Of a stretch of 52,038 nucleotides of DNA, positions 1-13,090 are shown in pieces. The notes beneath the pieces are model-generated. The model worked only from the letters and a program-made list of their open reading frames with translations, searched no databases and was not told the DNA's origin. Origin of the DNA: Anaeromyces robustus (lineage: Eukaryota > Neocallimastigomycota > Neocallimastigomycetes > Neocallimastigales > Neocallimastigaceae). The DNA lies in contig MCFG01000441.1 in the NCBI GenBank assembly GCA_002104895.1, positions 1 to 52,038 on the forward strand, written 5' to 3'. Position numbers and translations under genes: made by a program. The first letter of the stretch is position 1. Each line of letters starts with the position of its first letter.

Positions 1-1140
1 ATATTCTGAAGAGTATTCTAAGATTTTGCTTAGAGGTTCAAATATTCCGTAGGGTAGACTAAAAATTTTACGGAGGGTATTTTATATTAGTACGTAGGGT
101 AGTATTAGAGAATTTATGTGGGTTATTCAGAATAGTACGGAGGGTGTTCCAACTATTTCCGTAGGGTAGTCTTTCATTACGTAGGGTGTTCTTAGATCTT
201 ACTTAGTGTGCCAATATTCCAAAAAGTAGTCTAAAATTTTGGTTAGAAGTTCAATATATTACGTAGAGTAGTCCAAAATAATTTACGGAGGGTAGTTTAT
301 ATTAGTCCGTAGGGTAGTCTTATATCTTAATTGAGTGATTAATATTCCAAAGAGTAGTCTAAGATTTTGCTTAGAGGTTCAGAATATGCCGTAGGGTAGT
401 CCAAATATTTTACGTAGGGTGGTTCATTAAATTCCGAAGGGTAGTCTAAGACCTTACTTAGTGTGACAATATTCTGAAGAGTAGTCTAAAATTTTGCTTA
501 GAGGTTAAGAATATTCCGCAGGGTAGTTTATTTTAGTCCGTAGGGTAGTCTTAAAGAATTTAAGTAAGGTAGTTTATAATAATACGGAGGGTAGTCTAAA
601 TTTTTAATTAGTGTAATTTAACAATATTCCGAAGAGTAGTCTAAAAATTTTTAGACTACTCTTCAAAATGTTACGTAGGGTAGTTCAATGTATTCCGAAG
701 GGTAGTCCAAATAACTTAGTCCGTAGGGTAGTTTAAAAGAATTTACGTGGGATAGTTCATTTTTAGTGTAGTTCATTTTAGGGTAGTATTAAAATATTAC
801 GTAGGGTAGTCTAATATTTTACTAAGAGTAATTCCAAAATTTTCCTTAGAGTGATTCAAAATTCCGTAGGGTAGTCTTATATTTCGTAGGGTAGTCTTCT
901 TTACGTAGGGTAGTTTTAGACCTTACTTAGGCTACTCTTTGGATATACTTTACACTAAGATTTTATTAGAGGTTCATATATTACGTAGGGTAGTCTAAAT
1001 AATTTACGGAGGGTAGTTCATTTTAATCCGTAGGGTAGTCTTAAAGAATTTAAGTAAGGTGGCTCATTTTTAAGGTGGTTCATATTAGGGTAGTTTATAG
1101 AAATACGGAGGGTAGTCCATATTATACGTAGGGTAGTCTA
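1..1140 (+). repeat. Satellite array, CGTAGGGTAGTC core
   Basis: Dozens of copies of a degenerate core (A/C)CGTAGGGTAGTC, also seen as CGGAGGGTAGT and GAAGAGTAGTC, recur roughly every 25-35 bases and are separated by short AT spacers such as TTTTGCTTAGAGGTTCA and CTTACTTAGTGTG. There is no open frame. The same satellite appears in reverse orientation at 22644-23632. The window begins inside the array, so its left end is not seen. Confidence 0.9.
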
Positions 1141-2510
1141 TGATATTAATAAATTCTTATATATTATATTCTTTTATTAATATCAAATATTATATTCTTA
1201 TCACCAATATATTAATATAAAATTTTATTAAAATTATTTTGTTATATATAATTTATTACAGTATTTTCAAACATTCAAAAATTATCAACAGGAATATTGT
1301 TATCTAAATTTTTTTTTAACTTTATAAATTATTATAATATATTAATAATAAATTAATAATATATTAATAAAAAAATTTTCATTGAAAATTTATATTGTTG
1401 AATCCGATAAAAATTATTAGTCAAGTAAATAGATAAAAATTTCAATTAGTATTAATAAGAGGTCATATTGATGAATATCAATAATTAATATATAAATCAA
1501 ATAGTTAATTAAAATGTTATAAAATATTATAAATTTACTAAACCACATAGACAATTGAAGTTTTATTACTGATATTTCTGTAAAATCTTCTAAAGATTTA
1601 CTTTTTATATATTAAAATTATAATTTTAATAAATTAACTGTAATTTAATAATGTACATATGTATTGTTTATAAATATTAGAAATAATAATATAATACTTA
1701 AAAATTAAAACATATTCTATAATATTCTTGAAAAGCAATCAACTATAAGGTTTTCAAAAAGTATAAATAGTGATAAATTTTCAAGAATAGAATAAATAGA
1801 ATACATATGGAAAAATAATATATAATAATATCAATCAATAAATAAATAAAGAAAATAAACATAAATTAGTATAGTCTTTTAGTTTAGATTTAGTATTGTG
1901 TTAAATAATTGAGACTTTACTACGCTTCGCTTTGATATTATGCTCATTGAAAAGCTCTGCTCGAGAGCTACAACATATCTGAATTTCAGCCTATTTGGAC
2001 CACTAGTTTGCGAGATATTCCAATTTAAAGAATTTGAATATATAAAAATATAATTTAATTATTTAGAAGGGTATAAATAGAAAATTATAATTTTTATATA
2101 GATAAAATCTTTAATTATAAAGAATTATAATCTAAGATTTTAGATTTTTAACTATTTTAACTTTTTAATTATTTAATTCTTTATCTATAATAATAATTAT
2201 TTTTATCTTTAGAATTTCATATTATTTTTTGTATAATAATTATAGATAAAATGGCTATTTTAATTAAAGATCTTAAAAGTAATTTTTAAATCTTTAGAGA
2301 TTTTTAGAATTCTAAGAAATTCTTTAAATTAATATAATATTCAACTATTCTAATAATTATAAAAAATAATTAATAATTATTATAATAAACTATCTAAAAC
2401 TATTCTAAATAATATTTAAAATATTACAATGGCATTTTCTGTAAATTCTGAATTATTATAAGTTATAATATAATTATTGAATTAAATTTATTAATAATTT
2501 TTATATAGTG
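1141..2510. other. AT-rich intergenic DNA, no gene seen
   Basis: Almost pure A/T with many short ATTAAT-type repeats. A slightly GC-richer island at about 1905-2020 (containing TACGCTTCGC and CTCTGCTCGAGAGCT) stands out, but it carries no open frame or family that I recognise. Confidence 0.6.
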
Positions 2511-2576
2511 TGAAAGATATTTAACGCCACAGCGTAAAATCTTTAAATGTAATTTAAGCCACTACACATACTGATT
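2511..2576 (+). repeat. Fragment of LTR family A end
   Basis: This stretch closely matches the end of the long LTR at 29957. Both read AAGATATTTAACGCCAC, then a spacer, then TGTAATTTAAGCCACTA. It is a short LTR remnant with no neighbouring retrotransposon gene. Confidence 0.6.
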
Positions 2577-2639
2577 AAAAAAATTCTAATATTTTAATAA
2601 AAATTCTAATAAAACATATTATTGAGTAAAAATAAAATT

Positions 2640-3093
2640 ATTATATAAGTTTGTTACTTTTAATAAAAAATTAAAACACTATCATAATAAAACTTTATTT
2701 ATATTAGTTATATTAATTAATTATTGTAATCTATGAATAAAAGAAAATAGTTTTTAACAAAATTTTACACCTTATTTATAGTATTTCAAAAAAAAAATAT
2801 TTTTAAAAAATTTATAGAAATTTAGATTTTTTTCTTTTTTAAAAAAAAGCATAGAAAACGGATAAATTTTTTAATGTAATTTTTCCCCATTGTTTCCAAT
2901 TTTATTTTGTAATAAAATACAGAAATAAAATATAAAAATTTATACTAAAATTTAAAAATATTTTATAACGTTAGAGATTTAATGATTATTTTATTAAATT
3001 TGGAATAGTGTTCGGTGAGGAAGAGTAATTCGAACCTAGAGTTTATTTCCCTGAAAGTTATGGTAACTAACCCACTAGAAATGATTACTAATT
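2640..3093 (-). repeat. tRNA-derived SINE-like copy
   Basis: Read on the minus strand, 3093-3003 starts with a tRNA-like head. A box-A-like TTCTAGTGGGTTAG is followed by the box-B-like GGTTCGAATTA. It is followed by an AT-rich body containing an ATTTCTGTATTTTATT-type motif. Head and body recur at 21060-21600 and 22496-22640, and the body alone at 23640-23840. The D- and T-stems do not form well, so this is a tRNA-derived repeat and not a working tRNA gene. Confidence 0.6.
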
Positions 3094-3736
3094 CTTAGTT
3101 TTTGTCATTTTCTTTTTGTTTCTTTTTTTTAAATTACTTTATATTTATAATTAATAAAAAAAAACTTTCTATTTTCACAATGTTTATTCTTTTTTAAATG
3201 AAAAGTTAAAAGAAGACAAATAAATAAAAAGGGAAGAAAAAAGTTTTAAAATTTAATTCCCAATAAAGATTTAAAAAAATTAAAGGAAAAAAAAAGAAAA
3301 AGGTAATGAATAGATAAATGAAATAATAAATAAATAAGTTATTTATATAATATTCATTCATTCCTTCATTCATTAATTAATTATTTATTTTTTCTATTGT
3401 GTAGGTTTTAATCTTTTTATTCAAAGGACTTTTTTCCTTTTATTTTTTTGGAACCTTTATTATTAAAAACTGAACAAATTTTCTTTTTTTTTTCTCTTTA
3501 AATGGTTGTTCATTTTTAAATAATAAAAAACCTTTATTTTTATGTACAGACCATAAAATAATATTGGAATACTTTCCAGTTAAAAAAAAAAGAAAATAAT
3601 AAAAATAAGAACCATTATTAAAATTAGTAATACTTAAATTTTATAATTGCTTAAGAACAATACCACGACCACAAGAATCACAAAAACCGTAATAAATAGG
3701 AAAAAAATAATTAACTAACTAAAAAAAAAAGAAAAA
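3094..3736 (+). promoter_or_regulatory. Upstream region of scaffoldin-like gene 1
   Basis: This non-coding stretch lies directly upstream of the spliced start at 3737. It contains long pyrimidine and purine tracts and a short CATT/TTCATTCATT repeat near 3350-3380. A small GC-richer patch with CCACGACCACAAGAATCAC lies at about 3662-3681. The start codon sits in an A-rich context (GAAAAAATG). No specific TATA element can be assigned because the whole stretch is AT-rich. Confidence 0.4.
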
Positions 3737-6700
3737 ATGTTAAAGTGTAAAAAACTAAAAAGGTAATGGAAAAAAGTTTTTTTATTATTAACTTATTATT
3801 TATTTTGTTTTTATTCTATTTCATTACAATTAATTCATTCAATTATTAAATAATAACCATCATTTTTTTAAAATTTTAGTATACGTATTTTAGAATTTTT
3901 ACTTTTCATACTTCTTATTCATCATGTACGGCTAGCAACAGCACACGACGATACAGCAGAAGAAGAAGAAACAATAGAAACACCAGCACAAGAAACAACA
4001 ACAGAAGCAACAGGTTAATAGAAAAATAATAAGAAAAATTTTATTTAAAATAATATAGAGATATATATTAATAAGAATAATTATTATTAATCTTTAAAAA
4101 TATTCCTTTTATTTATTTTATTATTTATAATTTCTAGGTATGACAGTATGTAGTAATAACCCCTCTAGTATTGAAGCTGCATGTAATGATAGTTCTAGTA
4201 ATACCTTAACTAGTGGTCATTATTGTATAAACGATGGAAAAATTTATTTATCAGCAGGTACTGTAACCGCTGCTGATACTACAGCAGAGTCTGAAACTAT
4301 ACAAGAACCTGAATCTAACGGAAGACGAGGAAATAGTGTAAGACGTGACGCTTCATGTTCATTAACATATGGTGGAACTGATTCAACTGCTGCTGTAGAA
4401 ATATTTACTGCACCAACTAGTAGTGATATAGGATATTCAAAAGGTACTATGGGTACTACATCTTCTGGTATTATTTATTCATGTACTACCAGTGAATGTA
4501 AACAACTTGTTTCCACTTATTATTATTATGTTAAAGATTCTACTAAAAAACTTTATAAATGTGATGACTCTGGTAATTGTACCTCACAAAACACTGTTAG
4601 TAAAGGTACTTATCTTACTGGACCAGGTGAAACAGCTACAGGTGAAACTATTAAAACATATACTTCTGCTGTAAGTTGTACAAGTACTGAACTTTCATCT
4701 TGTACTACAGTAGATATTAGTTCTCTTACTGCTGATACTTTTTACATCGATGCCGCTACTCCTGGAAATATTATTACTTGTTCTGCATCTAATGACAATT
4801 GTTCTTCGGATGCAACTAGTACAAATGAAGGAGAAGCTTATATTGGTGCTGGTGGAAAACAAGTAATTACTTATGATAGTACTGCTTCTTCATGTAGTCT
4901 CAGTACCGAAATTGCTTCCGGTGGTGCCGCTAAATATTATATTGATGCTACGGATCCAACTAAAATCATTACTTGTAAAGACGATTCCGGTAGTAAATGT
5001 ACTTCTGGTACCTCAGAAACAGGGGATGCCATGGTTTACTTTAATTCAGATTGGCCAGGTAAAGTTATTCAATGTACTACGGATGGAAGTACTGGTGCTA
5101 AAAGTTGTACCTTGATTGATGGTGCTACCTCACAAATTCCATTAGTTCATTATATAGAAGCTTCCGGAAAAAAAAATATTATTACTTGTGAATATAAATC
5201 TTCTAAAGTCGAATGTAGTCTTGGTGGTGAAGTTGATAAATTAATATCCGCTGGATATGCCTATATTGGTGCTGGTGAAAAACAAGTTATTACTTGTGAT
5301 AGTACTACTACTCTTTCATGTAGTCTCAGTGACAAAATTGATTCCGGTGATCCCGCCAAATATTATATTGATGCTACAAATCCAACTAAAATTATTACTT
5401 GTAAATATGACAGCGGAAGTAGTACATGTTCATCAGGTGATGGTAGTACAAATGCTGGACAAGCTTATGTAGCTGCTGGTGGAAAACAAGTAATTACTTG
5501 TGACAGTACTTCATGTAGTATCAGTATCGAAATTGCTTCCGGTGGTGCCGCTAAATATTATATTGATGCTACAAATACAAGTATAATCATTACTTGTCAA
5601 TATAATTCTTCTAGTAAAAAAAGTGAATGTGATTCTGGTGTAACCGTTGAAAATGCAGTAGTAGAGTATGCCACAGCTTACTTTAATTCAGATTGGAAAG
5701 ATAAAGTTATTCAGTGTACTGAAGGTGCTAGTGGTAGTAGTCCAAGTTGTGCCTTGATTGATAGTGCTACAGAAGAAATTCCATTAGTTCATTATATAGA
5801 AGCTGTCGGAAAGAAAAATATTATTACTTGTGAATATAAATCTTCTGAAGCCGAATGTAGTCTTGGTGGTGAAGTTGATAAATATACAACAGATGGCTAT
5901 GCCTATATTGATTATAAAAATAAAGGAAATATTATTGGATGTACTAATAATAGTGGAATTTGTACTTCTGCTCCTGGTAAAGATAATACAAAAGATAGTT
6001 ATATTAATGCAGTTGATTTATCTCAAGTTATAAATTGTACAGATGATGATTGTATTATTTATCTAAGTGGAGCTAAGGCAGGACGTTCTGAATACTTCCC
6101 AAGATCCACAAGTGCTGCATACGAACTTTTAGTTTGTAATTATGAAAATAGTAATATAAAATGTAAATTAGTTACTACTACAGCTAAAGATAAATTTAAG
6201 GTATTTATTAATGATTTTAACGATGAAGAAGATTATACCGAAAATAAACCTTTAATTATTTGTGACAAAGATGGAAAATGTACCCCTAAACTACCAACGG
6301 ATGATCAATTTAACAAAGCTAATGCTCTTTTTTATCCAAATTCAGATTCTTCAAATACTGAACCTCTTAAAAATGACTTAATTAAATGTGTTAAGGAAGG
6401 AGAAGAAACTGCTGCAAAAGTGGTATGTACAATCACTGATGGATCAAATAATGATGTCTATTTAAATAGCAACTATATTAAAACTGATAACGAAAAACCA
6501 ATTTTATTATGTAGTAGTGAAAATGGTTGTGTTGAAACTGCATCAAATTCCACTGATAAAAAATTGGAATACTTTGTTAATGCCGGAAGTACTAATACTA
6601 CCGTTCCTCTTAAAGATACTTTAATTGAATGTAATAATAAAGTATGTTCGGTATTAGAAGCAGAAGATGGTGATACTTATATTAATACTATTAACACTGC

Positions 6701-9700
6701 TCAAACCATTCAATGTACTACCGCAAAAGGATGTGTTGCTGTTAATAGTAAAGCTACCGCAAGTAAAAATGAAATATTCTTGAATTCCAGTGATCTTAAT
6801 GGAAAACCTGCTGCTGATGTCGCTCTTACCAGCGATTTAATTATTTGTTCTAATAGCCATAGTACTATTAGTTGTGAAGTTAAGGACGGTGTCGCCAATA
6901 ATATTTATATTAACTCTCATAACGTCACTGAAATAATTTATTGTACGAGTAAAGGATGTAAAACTAGAGAAAGTAAAGCAACTACTACTCAACCCGAATT
7001 CTTTATTAATGCTGATCCTATTAATAGTTCCGATGAAAAATTAGTCAATGATTTAATTAAATGTAAGAATACTGGTTCTAAGATTAGTTGTGAAATTATT
7101 AGTGCTAAAGATGGAGATGTTTACATGAATGGTAATGTTGATAATGATCCAACTATGCCATTAATTATTTGTACTGAAACAGATGGATGTAAAACCAACG
7201 GTAGTTTAGCTGCTGGTGATAAACCTCCAGCTTATTATGTTAATTCAGGAAGTGTTCTTTCCACTAAATTAAACGATACTTTAATTCAATGTAAATATGA
7301 ATCTTCAGTTACTTGTGCTATTTTACCAGCTTCCCTTAATGATGTCTATGTTAATTACGGTAATAATGCTGAAACCTTCCCATTAATTAAATGTGTTAAG
7401 AATGGTTGTAAAGTTTCTAGTAGTTCAGCTACCGAAGAAAGTAATGAATATTATTTAAATGCTGGTGATATTGATGATACTGCTCTTGTTAATGATATCA
7501 TTGAATGTACTAATTTAAAGGATGTCATTACCTGTAAAGAATTAGAAAAAACCGGACTTGGTGTTTATTTGAATTCTAATTATGCTGAATCTGGTGATAA
7601 TAATCAATTAATTCAATGTACTAATGATAATGGATGTGTTGGTATTAAGACAGGTTCCTCTTCCTCTAAAATAGAATATTATGTTAATGCTGAAAGCGTA
7701 GATCAAACTAATTCTATTATTTATTGTTCTAATAAGAAATGTGAAAAGCAAACCCCAGAAACTGTTCCATCCTATTATGTTGGCATTAATGAAGATATTA
7801 ATGGATTAATTGAATGTACTAATTCCACTGGTCCATGTAATTTAAAATCTGCTTTCACTTCAAGTGGTTATTTCTTAAATGCTGGTAGTAATAAAGCTGT
7901 TAATCAAACCATTATTTGTGATTCTATCGATGGATGTGAAACCGTAAAAGTTGATTTAGGTTATTATGTTAATGTTGGTGATGAAACTAAACCAATTATT
8001 AAGTGTGATAAAGAAGGAAGTGAATGTGTTGCGGAAGCTTCAAAAGCATGTCCAGAAACAGAAGAAGCTAAAGCCGGAAATTATTGTTATGAAGATGGTC
8101 AATTAAGATTCTATCCAAATAGTAATTCTACTTATGTTACTGCTTCTAAATCTGATGATTATTATACTTTTGCTACTATTCCTGCTAATGAATTCCCAGG
8201 CATTAAGACTGAAACTAATTCACTTTTCAAAGTTTCTTATGCTTACATTAATCGTTTCTATCAAAGTGGTATTGTCATGATTGATAAGAATGGTAAATTA
8301 GTTGACAGTTTATCCTCGGATCAAAATGACATTACTTTATATGATTGTAATGATAGTACTAAAATGTGTACCGAAAAGCCAGGATGTACTCATAACACCT
8401 ACATGTATGATTCAGAAAACAAGAAAGCTGTATTCTGTAATAATGGAGTATTAGAATATGCTTCATTTACAGGATATGTTGTTGATAGTAATCGTGCTAG
8501 TGGATCAAATCATCCCTACATTATTCAATGTGCTAGTAATGGTAAATGTGTCAGTATTAAACCAAAAGTAGCCTCATACTTTGAAAATAGTGGTTATGAT
8601 TCAGCTACTAATAGTCTTATTCAATGTCAAAGTAATAATTGTTCTACCGTTACTGCTGAAGTAGGCTATTATGTTGGACATGAGGGTGCTGGATATATTA
8701 GATGTACATCCGCAACAGCATGTACTTATTATCCATCTAAATCTAAAGTTAAATATGTTAATGCTGGTTCTAATAAATCCTCTTATGCTATTATTAGTTG
8801 TACTAAGAATGGAGGATGTAGTGCTGCCAAAGCTAAGACTGGTTATTATTTGACCTATGTTAGTACTTTACTTATTTATTGTTCTAGTTCATCTACATGT
8901 AGTGAATTTACACCAACAGTTAATTACTATGCTAATGCAGACTCTAGTGAAAGTAATAAAACTATTATTAATTGTGTACAAAATAGTCAAGTGGTTACAT
9001 GTGCAGCTGAAGCCACAGGAGATGGTTATTATCCATCCAGTGTTCCTAATGTTTTAATTCGTTGTAAGAGTGATACTGATTGTAAAACGGTTGTTGTCGT
9101 TACTGGTATCTTCCGTGCTGCTATTAAAGATATTGGTAGTAGTAGTGGTAGTAGTTTTACTAGACGTATTGGTGAAGATGAAGAAGAAGAAGCCGTTGTT
9201 GCAGAAAAGGTTCGTGATAACACTTCCGAAGTAGAATTAGAAGAAGATGGAAAGAGTGTTCACTTATCAAGAAGTAGTGATGATGCCTATGGTATTATTC
9301 GTTGTGTTAATGGAAAATGTCAATCCCTTTCTCCAAGTGAAATTGCTGCCATTCCAATTTGTGAATTTAATAATAATAAATGTTATATTACTCTTGAATA
9401 TGCCATGACTAAATCTGCTACTACTTCTATTTCTGCTGGTAATATATGTACTAATCTTGATCGTTCCGTGTTCTATTTTGCTACTGATACCGTTGTCGTT
9501 AAACCAAATGTCATTTCTGGTGTTACCGCTACTTACATTTACACTACTACCAATTCCAACTGTTTAGAAGTTAATGATTCCTACACAGACATGTACTTCA
9601 CTGTTGGATCTAATATTTACACTCTTGATCAAGGATGTGTTAATCAATTCTACGAAACTGGTTATTACTTTATTAATACAGCAAAGAATACTTTAGTTAC

Positions 9701-11069
9701 CGGAAATGATATTGATTTGTATAATGATGAAAATGTTAAATTATATCGCTGTAATGGAAGTAGTTGTAGTATTGTCGACAAACCAGAATCCATGACTTAT
9801 TATGCGGATATTAATAAACGTATTTTGAAATATAATGTTAATAGTGGTGCTTATTCCTTTGCCTATGAAAAGGATATTGTTTGTGCCTTTGCCAATAATA
9901 AATGTACACCAAATGCTGATTTAAAGAATCACGAATTCTGTATCACTTATAAGGGAGAATTAGTTCTTGCCAAGGCTGATATTAAGAATCGTGAAACTGG
10001 AGAATGTTATCGTGCTCCAAGTATCACTTCAACCATCTATGGTTATTCTCAATACCTTTACAATATGAATATGTTTGCGGCACAAATGGTGGATGAAACT
10101 GGTTATTATATTGTTAGTCTTTCCACCAATACTACCGTTGTTAGTAAGAATTACAAGACCAAGAATAATGGACTTATTGTTTATGGTTGTCAACTTTCAT
10201 CCTGTAAGGAATACACTCCAGAAGAAGATGTTTATTATTATGATGGTCGTGCTAAGACCATTTTAAGATATCGTGATGGTATTTGGAATACTCCATCTAC
10301 TTCTGGTTATGCCTACATTTCCATAAATCCAGCCGATACTTATATCTACAGATTTACCAAGAATGTCGATGAAATTAAGATTAACAGTATTGCTAATTAT
10401 GGTTATTACTACACGGTTGATCAAGAAATGTATCACTGTAATGAAGACGAAGGTAGTTCATGTACTCCAATTAAAGATACAGGTTATTACTTTACTAATA
10501 CAGGAGAAGTTTATTACTGTATCCATGATTCCGAAGGTTTAGAAGCTACTGAATGTACGAAACAAGCCTGTGTTAGTGGACAATACTATTACATTGAAGA
10601 TGCTTACTACCGCTGTGAATCTAGTTCTACTTTAGTTCCAGTCATGTCAAGATATTGTTCGTACAATGAAAATGTCATTGTTAACTTCCCATTAGCTTTA
10701 ACAGAAGAATACCCAGATAAGATTAAACAAGCTATGGAAGGTATTGAAAAGAATAATAATTCTACAGCTATTGTTAGTCGTCGTGGAAAGAACTACTTAG
10801 AATCAGTTAGTGGTATTTTCACCAACTGTACTTACAACGTAGAAGAAACTAAATCTACCTTTGACCTTGTTTGTGTTAATAATTATGTTAAGGTAGATGA
10901 AGACACTGATGACATTAAGATTTGTTCTATGGAACAATTAGGTTATGTAGAATGTGTAGAAAATGAAGAAAATCCAGAAAAATGTAATGTTAGTGGTATT
11001 GAATTACGTTATCAATTATCATTCTTTGCTATAGCTATTGCTACTTTAATTCACGTTTTTATGTTTTAA
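3737..11069 (+). CDS. Scaffoldin-like cell-surface protein, Cys-rich repeats
   Basis: Model: join(3737..3762, 3880..4013, 4138..11069), two GT-AG introns of 117 and 124 bases, 2363 residues. A frame open from 4140 alone would lack a secretion signal; splicing adds a basic start (MLKCKKLKS) and a hydrophobic stretch ending LATA at about residue 30, followed by an acidic Glu/Thr-rich segment. Residues ~60-1720 are tandem repeats of the type YY(V/I)NAG...LI.C....GC, each with two cysteines. An acidic linker (RRIGEDEEEE) starts at ~1729. A less regular Cys-containing region follows, and the last 19 residues are hydrophobic, as in a GPI or membrane anchor. Anaerobic fungal scaffoldins are known as very large secreted, anchored repeat proteins that bind dockerin-tagged enzymes. 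The assignment rests on that architecture; another repeat-rich surface protein is possible. Many N-glycosylation sequons are present. Confidence 0.75.
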
Positions 11070-11075
11070 AATAAA
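11070..11075 (+). terminator. AATAAA polyadenylation-type signal
   Basis: AATAAA directly follows the TAA stop of scaffoldin-like gene 1 and is kept in the inverted copy. In such AT-rich DNA the motif is common by chance, so the true poly(A) site is uncertain. Confidence 0.35.
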
Positions 11076-12420
11076 AATATATTACTATGAATAATATATT
11101 ATAAAACAAATTCAATAATATATCAAAAAAAAAATAAAAATAATAATAATAATAGTAGGTATTATTATTATTATAATTAAATTAATAATATATTTATAAA
11201 ATATATTATTTATTTTATTCAGACAATTCCAAAGGAATTAATAATTAATGATAATATCAAAAACAATAGATGATCTTTTAATGTTAAGATCAAAAACTAT
11301 TGCTATACCTAATTATATTGTTTTCTATTCTATTTAAAAAAAGAAAAAAGATTTTAACGATGAATAATTCATCTATAATATTCAATGTTTTCAAATAAAC
11401 ACATATTTAAAACATATACAAGCTTTTACAAAATAATTAATCCATAACTAAATGAATAAATATATTCATTTTTGTCTTTTTTTTCATTCTTAAAGAATCA
11501 TAAAATATGAACAATCAAATTTAAAAATAAATTTAACTCATTTATTTATTATTAGAAATAAATAAATAAATATATCTTTTATTACCTCAATGTAAAATTA
11601 TGTTATTTTATGTAAAAGTATAAAGTAATATCCTCTTTTTATTATAAAATTATATAAAAAAAGAGGAAAATATATCAATATCAATATAATACTATTAATT
11701 TCAATTATATCTACTTATTCAAATACTAAAAAAAACTTGATAAAGATATGTATTTTATAAAGACGTACATTTCTATTATCAAAACATTTATTATTCATTT
11801 TCATTTATTACAAGCTAAAATCTTATTTAGAATAAAATGGCAATGATAATGAAACAAGCAAAAATAAATCAACATCAAGTTTTTTGTACCATTCAAACAA
11901 TAAATAAATATTTATATACCAGTTTATTTTACCACAATATTTTCAAATCGTAGAAAATATTTATTTTATTTCATATAATCAATAACTTTTTTTAATATGA
12001 TACGTTATTACGTTACGTTAAATTACACAACGTTAAATTATGTTATATTAAATTACATTACGTTTAACATGAAATAATTTAACGTAACATAATTATATTA
12101 AGATAATTTAACGTAACATAACGTAACGAAATCTATTTAAAATATTCTCTTATTCATAAGTTATTTATAAAGGATACCTCTAATATAAAATAATATAATT
12201 CTATCTTTATGAAAAAAATTATAAAATACACCTATATTCTATATTTAATAATATTTAAATAACGCAAATACAATTAAAAAACAATTTTAAAAAAAAAAAC
12301 TAAAATATTTTACAATTAAAAATTATATTCTTTTTATTTTTACTTATTATTTATTTATTGATGGTAAAAGAAACAAAAGTCATACACTAATACTATTCGT
12401 AATTTTTCTTTTTTTATTCA
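11076..12420 (+). other. 3' flank of scaffoldin gene, duplicated at 24235
   Basis: Non-coding. Ordered blocks match the reverse complement of 24235-25410: TAGATGATCTTTTA, GATCAAAAACTATT, GATGAATAATTCATCT, TCAATGTTTTCAAA and TTCTTTTTATTTTTAC. This shows that the inverted scaffoldin copy was duplicated as genomic DNA including its 3' flank. Numerous indels separate the two copies. Confidence 0.7.
12000..12128. repeat. Imperfect inverted repeat
   Basis: ACGTTACGTTAAATTA on the left is mirrored by TAATTTAACGTAACATAACG on the right, with extra internal ACGTTAAATTA copies. The equivalent place in the duplicated flank (about 24549-24590) retains only a short hairpin, TTACGTTAT...ATAACGTAA. Confidence 0.6.
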
Positions 12421-13090
12421 AATAACTTTAATAATAATAATAATTATAATAGAGAAAAAACATTAACAATTATTATAGAGTCTATTTAAATAATATTTAT
12501 TAATATTAAAACATAAAAAAAAATAATATATGTTATATTATTATATAACTTTTATTTTTCGCTTTTTCAAATTCTTCATTCATTAGCAATTACAATTTTT
12601 TATTACTATTATTATTGCATTCAATTATTTTGCATAATTATTTTTATTAAAGTAACTCCAATAAAATAATCTAATAAATTCATAATAATAATATATAATA
12701 TATATATTATATATATTATAAAAAAAAAATAAATAAAAAAATATACAAATAAATAAATAAATAAATTTAAAAAAAAAAATTTTTTTTTTGTTTGAAGTAA
12801 TTTTTTTTATTTTTTTTTATTTAATGACAGTAGGTATAATAACTGTTTGAATCTTTATATTTTTGTATCAGTATTTTAGAATAATATGTTAATGTATATT
12901 ACATAATACATTGTCAGAAACAAAATGTATTAAAATACGTTATAGAAAACATATACAATGTCGTATACATTATTCTATATCATATGATTTAATACGTAAT
13001 GTTTATGAAAAGTTAAATATATTTATGTATTACATAAATATATTTAATCAATAGTATTAATAAGTAAAATTTTATTATATATTACATTAT
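12421..13090. other. AT-rich intergenic DNA, no gene seen
   Basis: Homopolymer runs and ATTATA-type simple sequence. No open frame with convincing protein character. Confidence 0.6.

Noticed and set aside
1-1140. CRISPR-like array
   Set aside because: Repeats are short, degenerate and irregularly spaced, spacers are similar to each other, and the genome is eukaryotic. It is a satellite.
1905-2020. Slightly GC-richer island as a possible small gene or RNA
   Set aside because: No start-to-stop frame, no promoter boxes and no recognised RNA fold; left as unexplained sequence.
6710-6898. Minus-strand frame within scaffoldin-like gene 1, and similar short frames on both strands of the gene
   Set aside because: They are shadows of the repeat-coding frame; the plus frame is continuous for over 2300 codons with a consistent Cys pattern.
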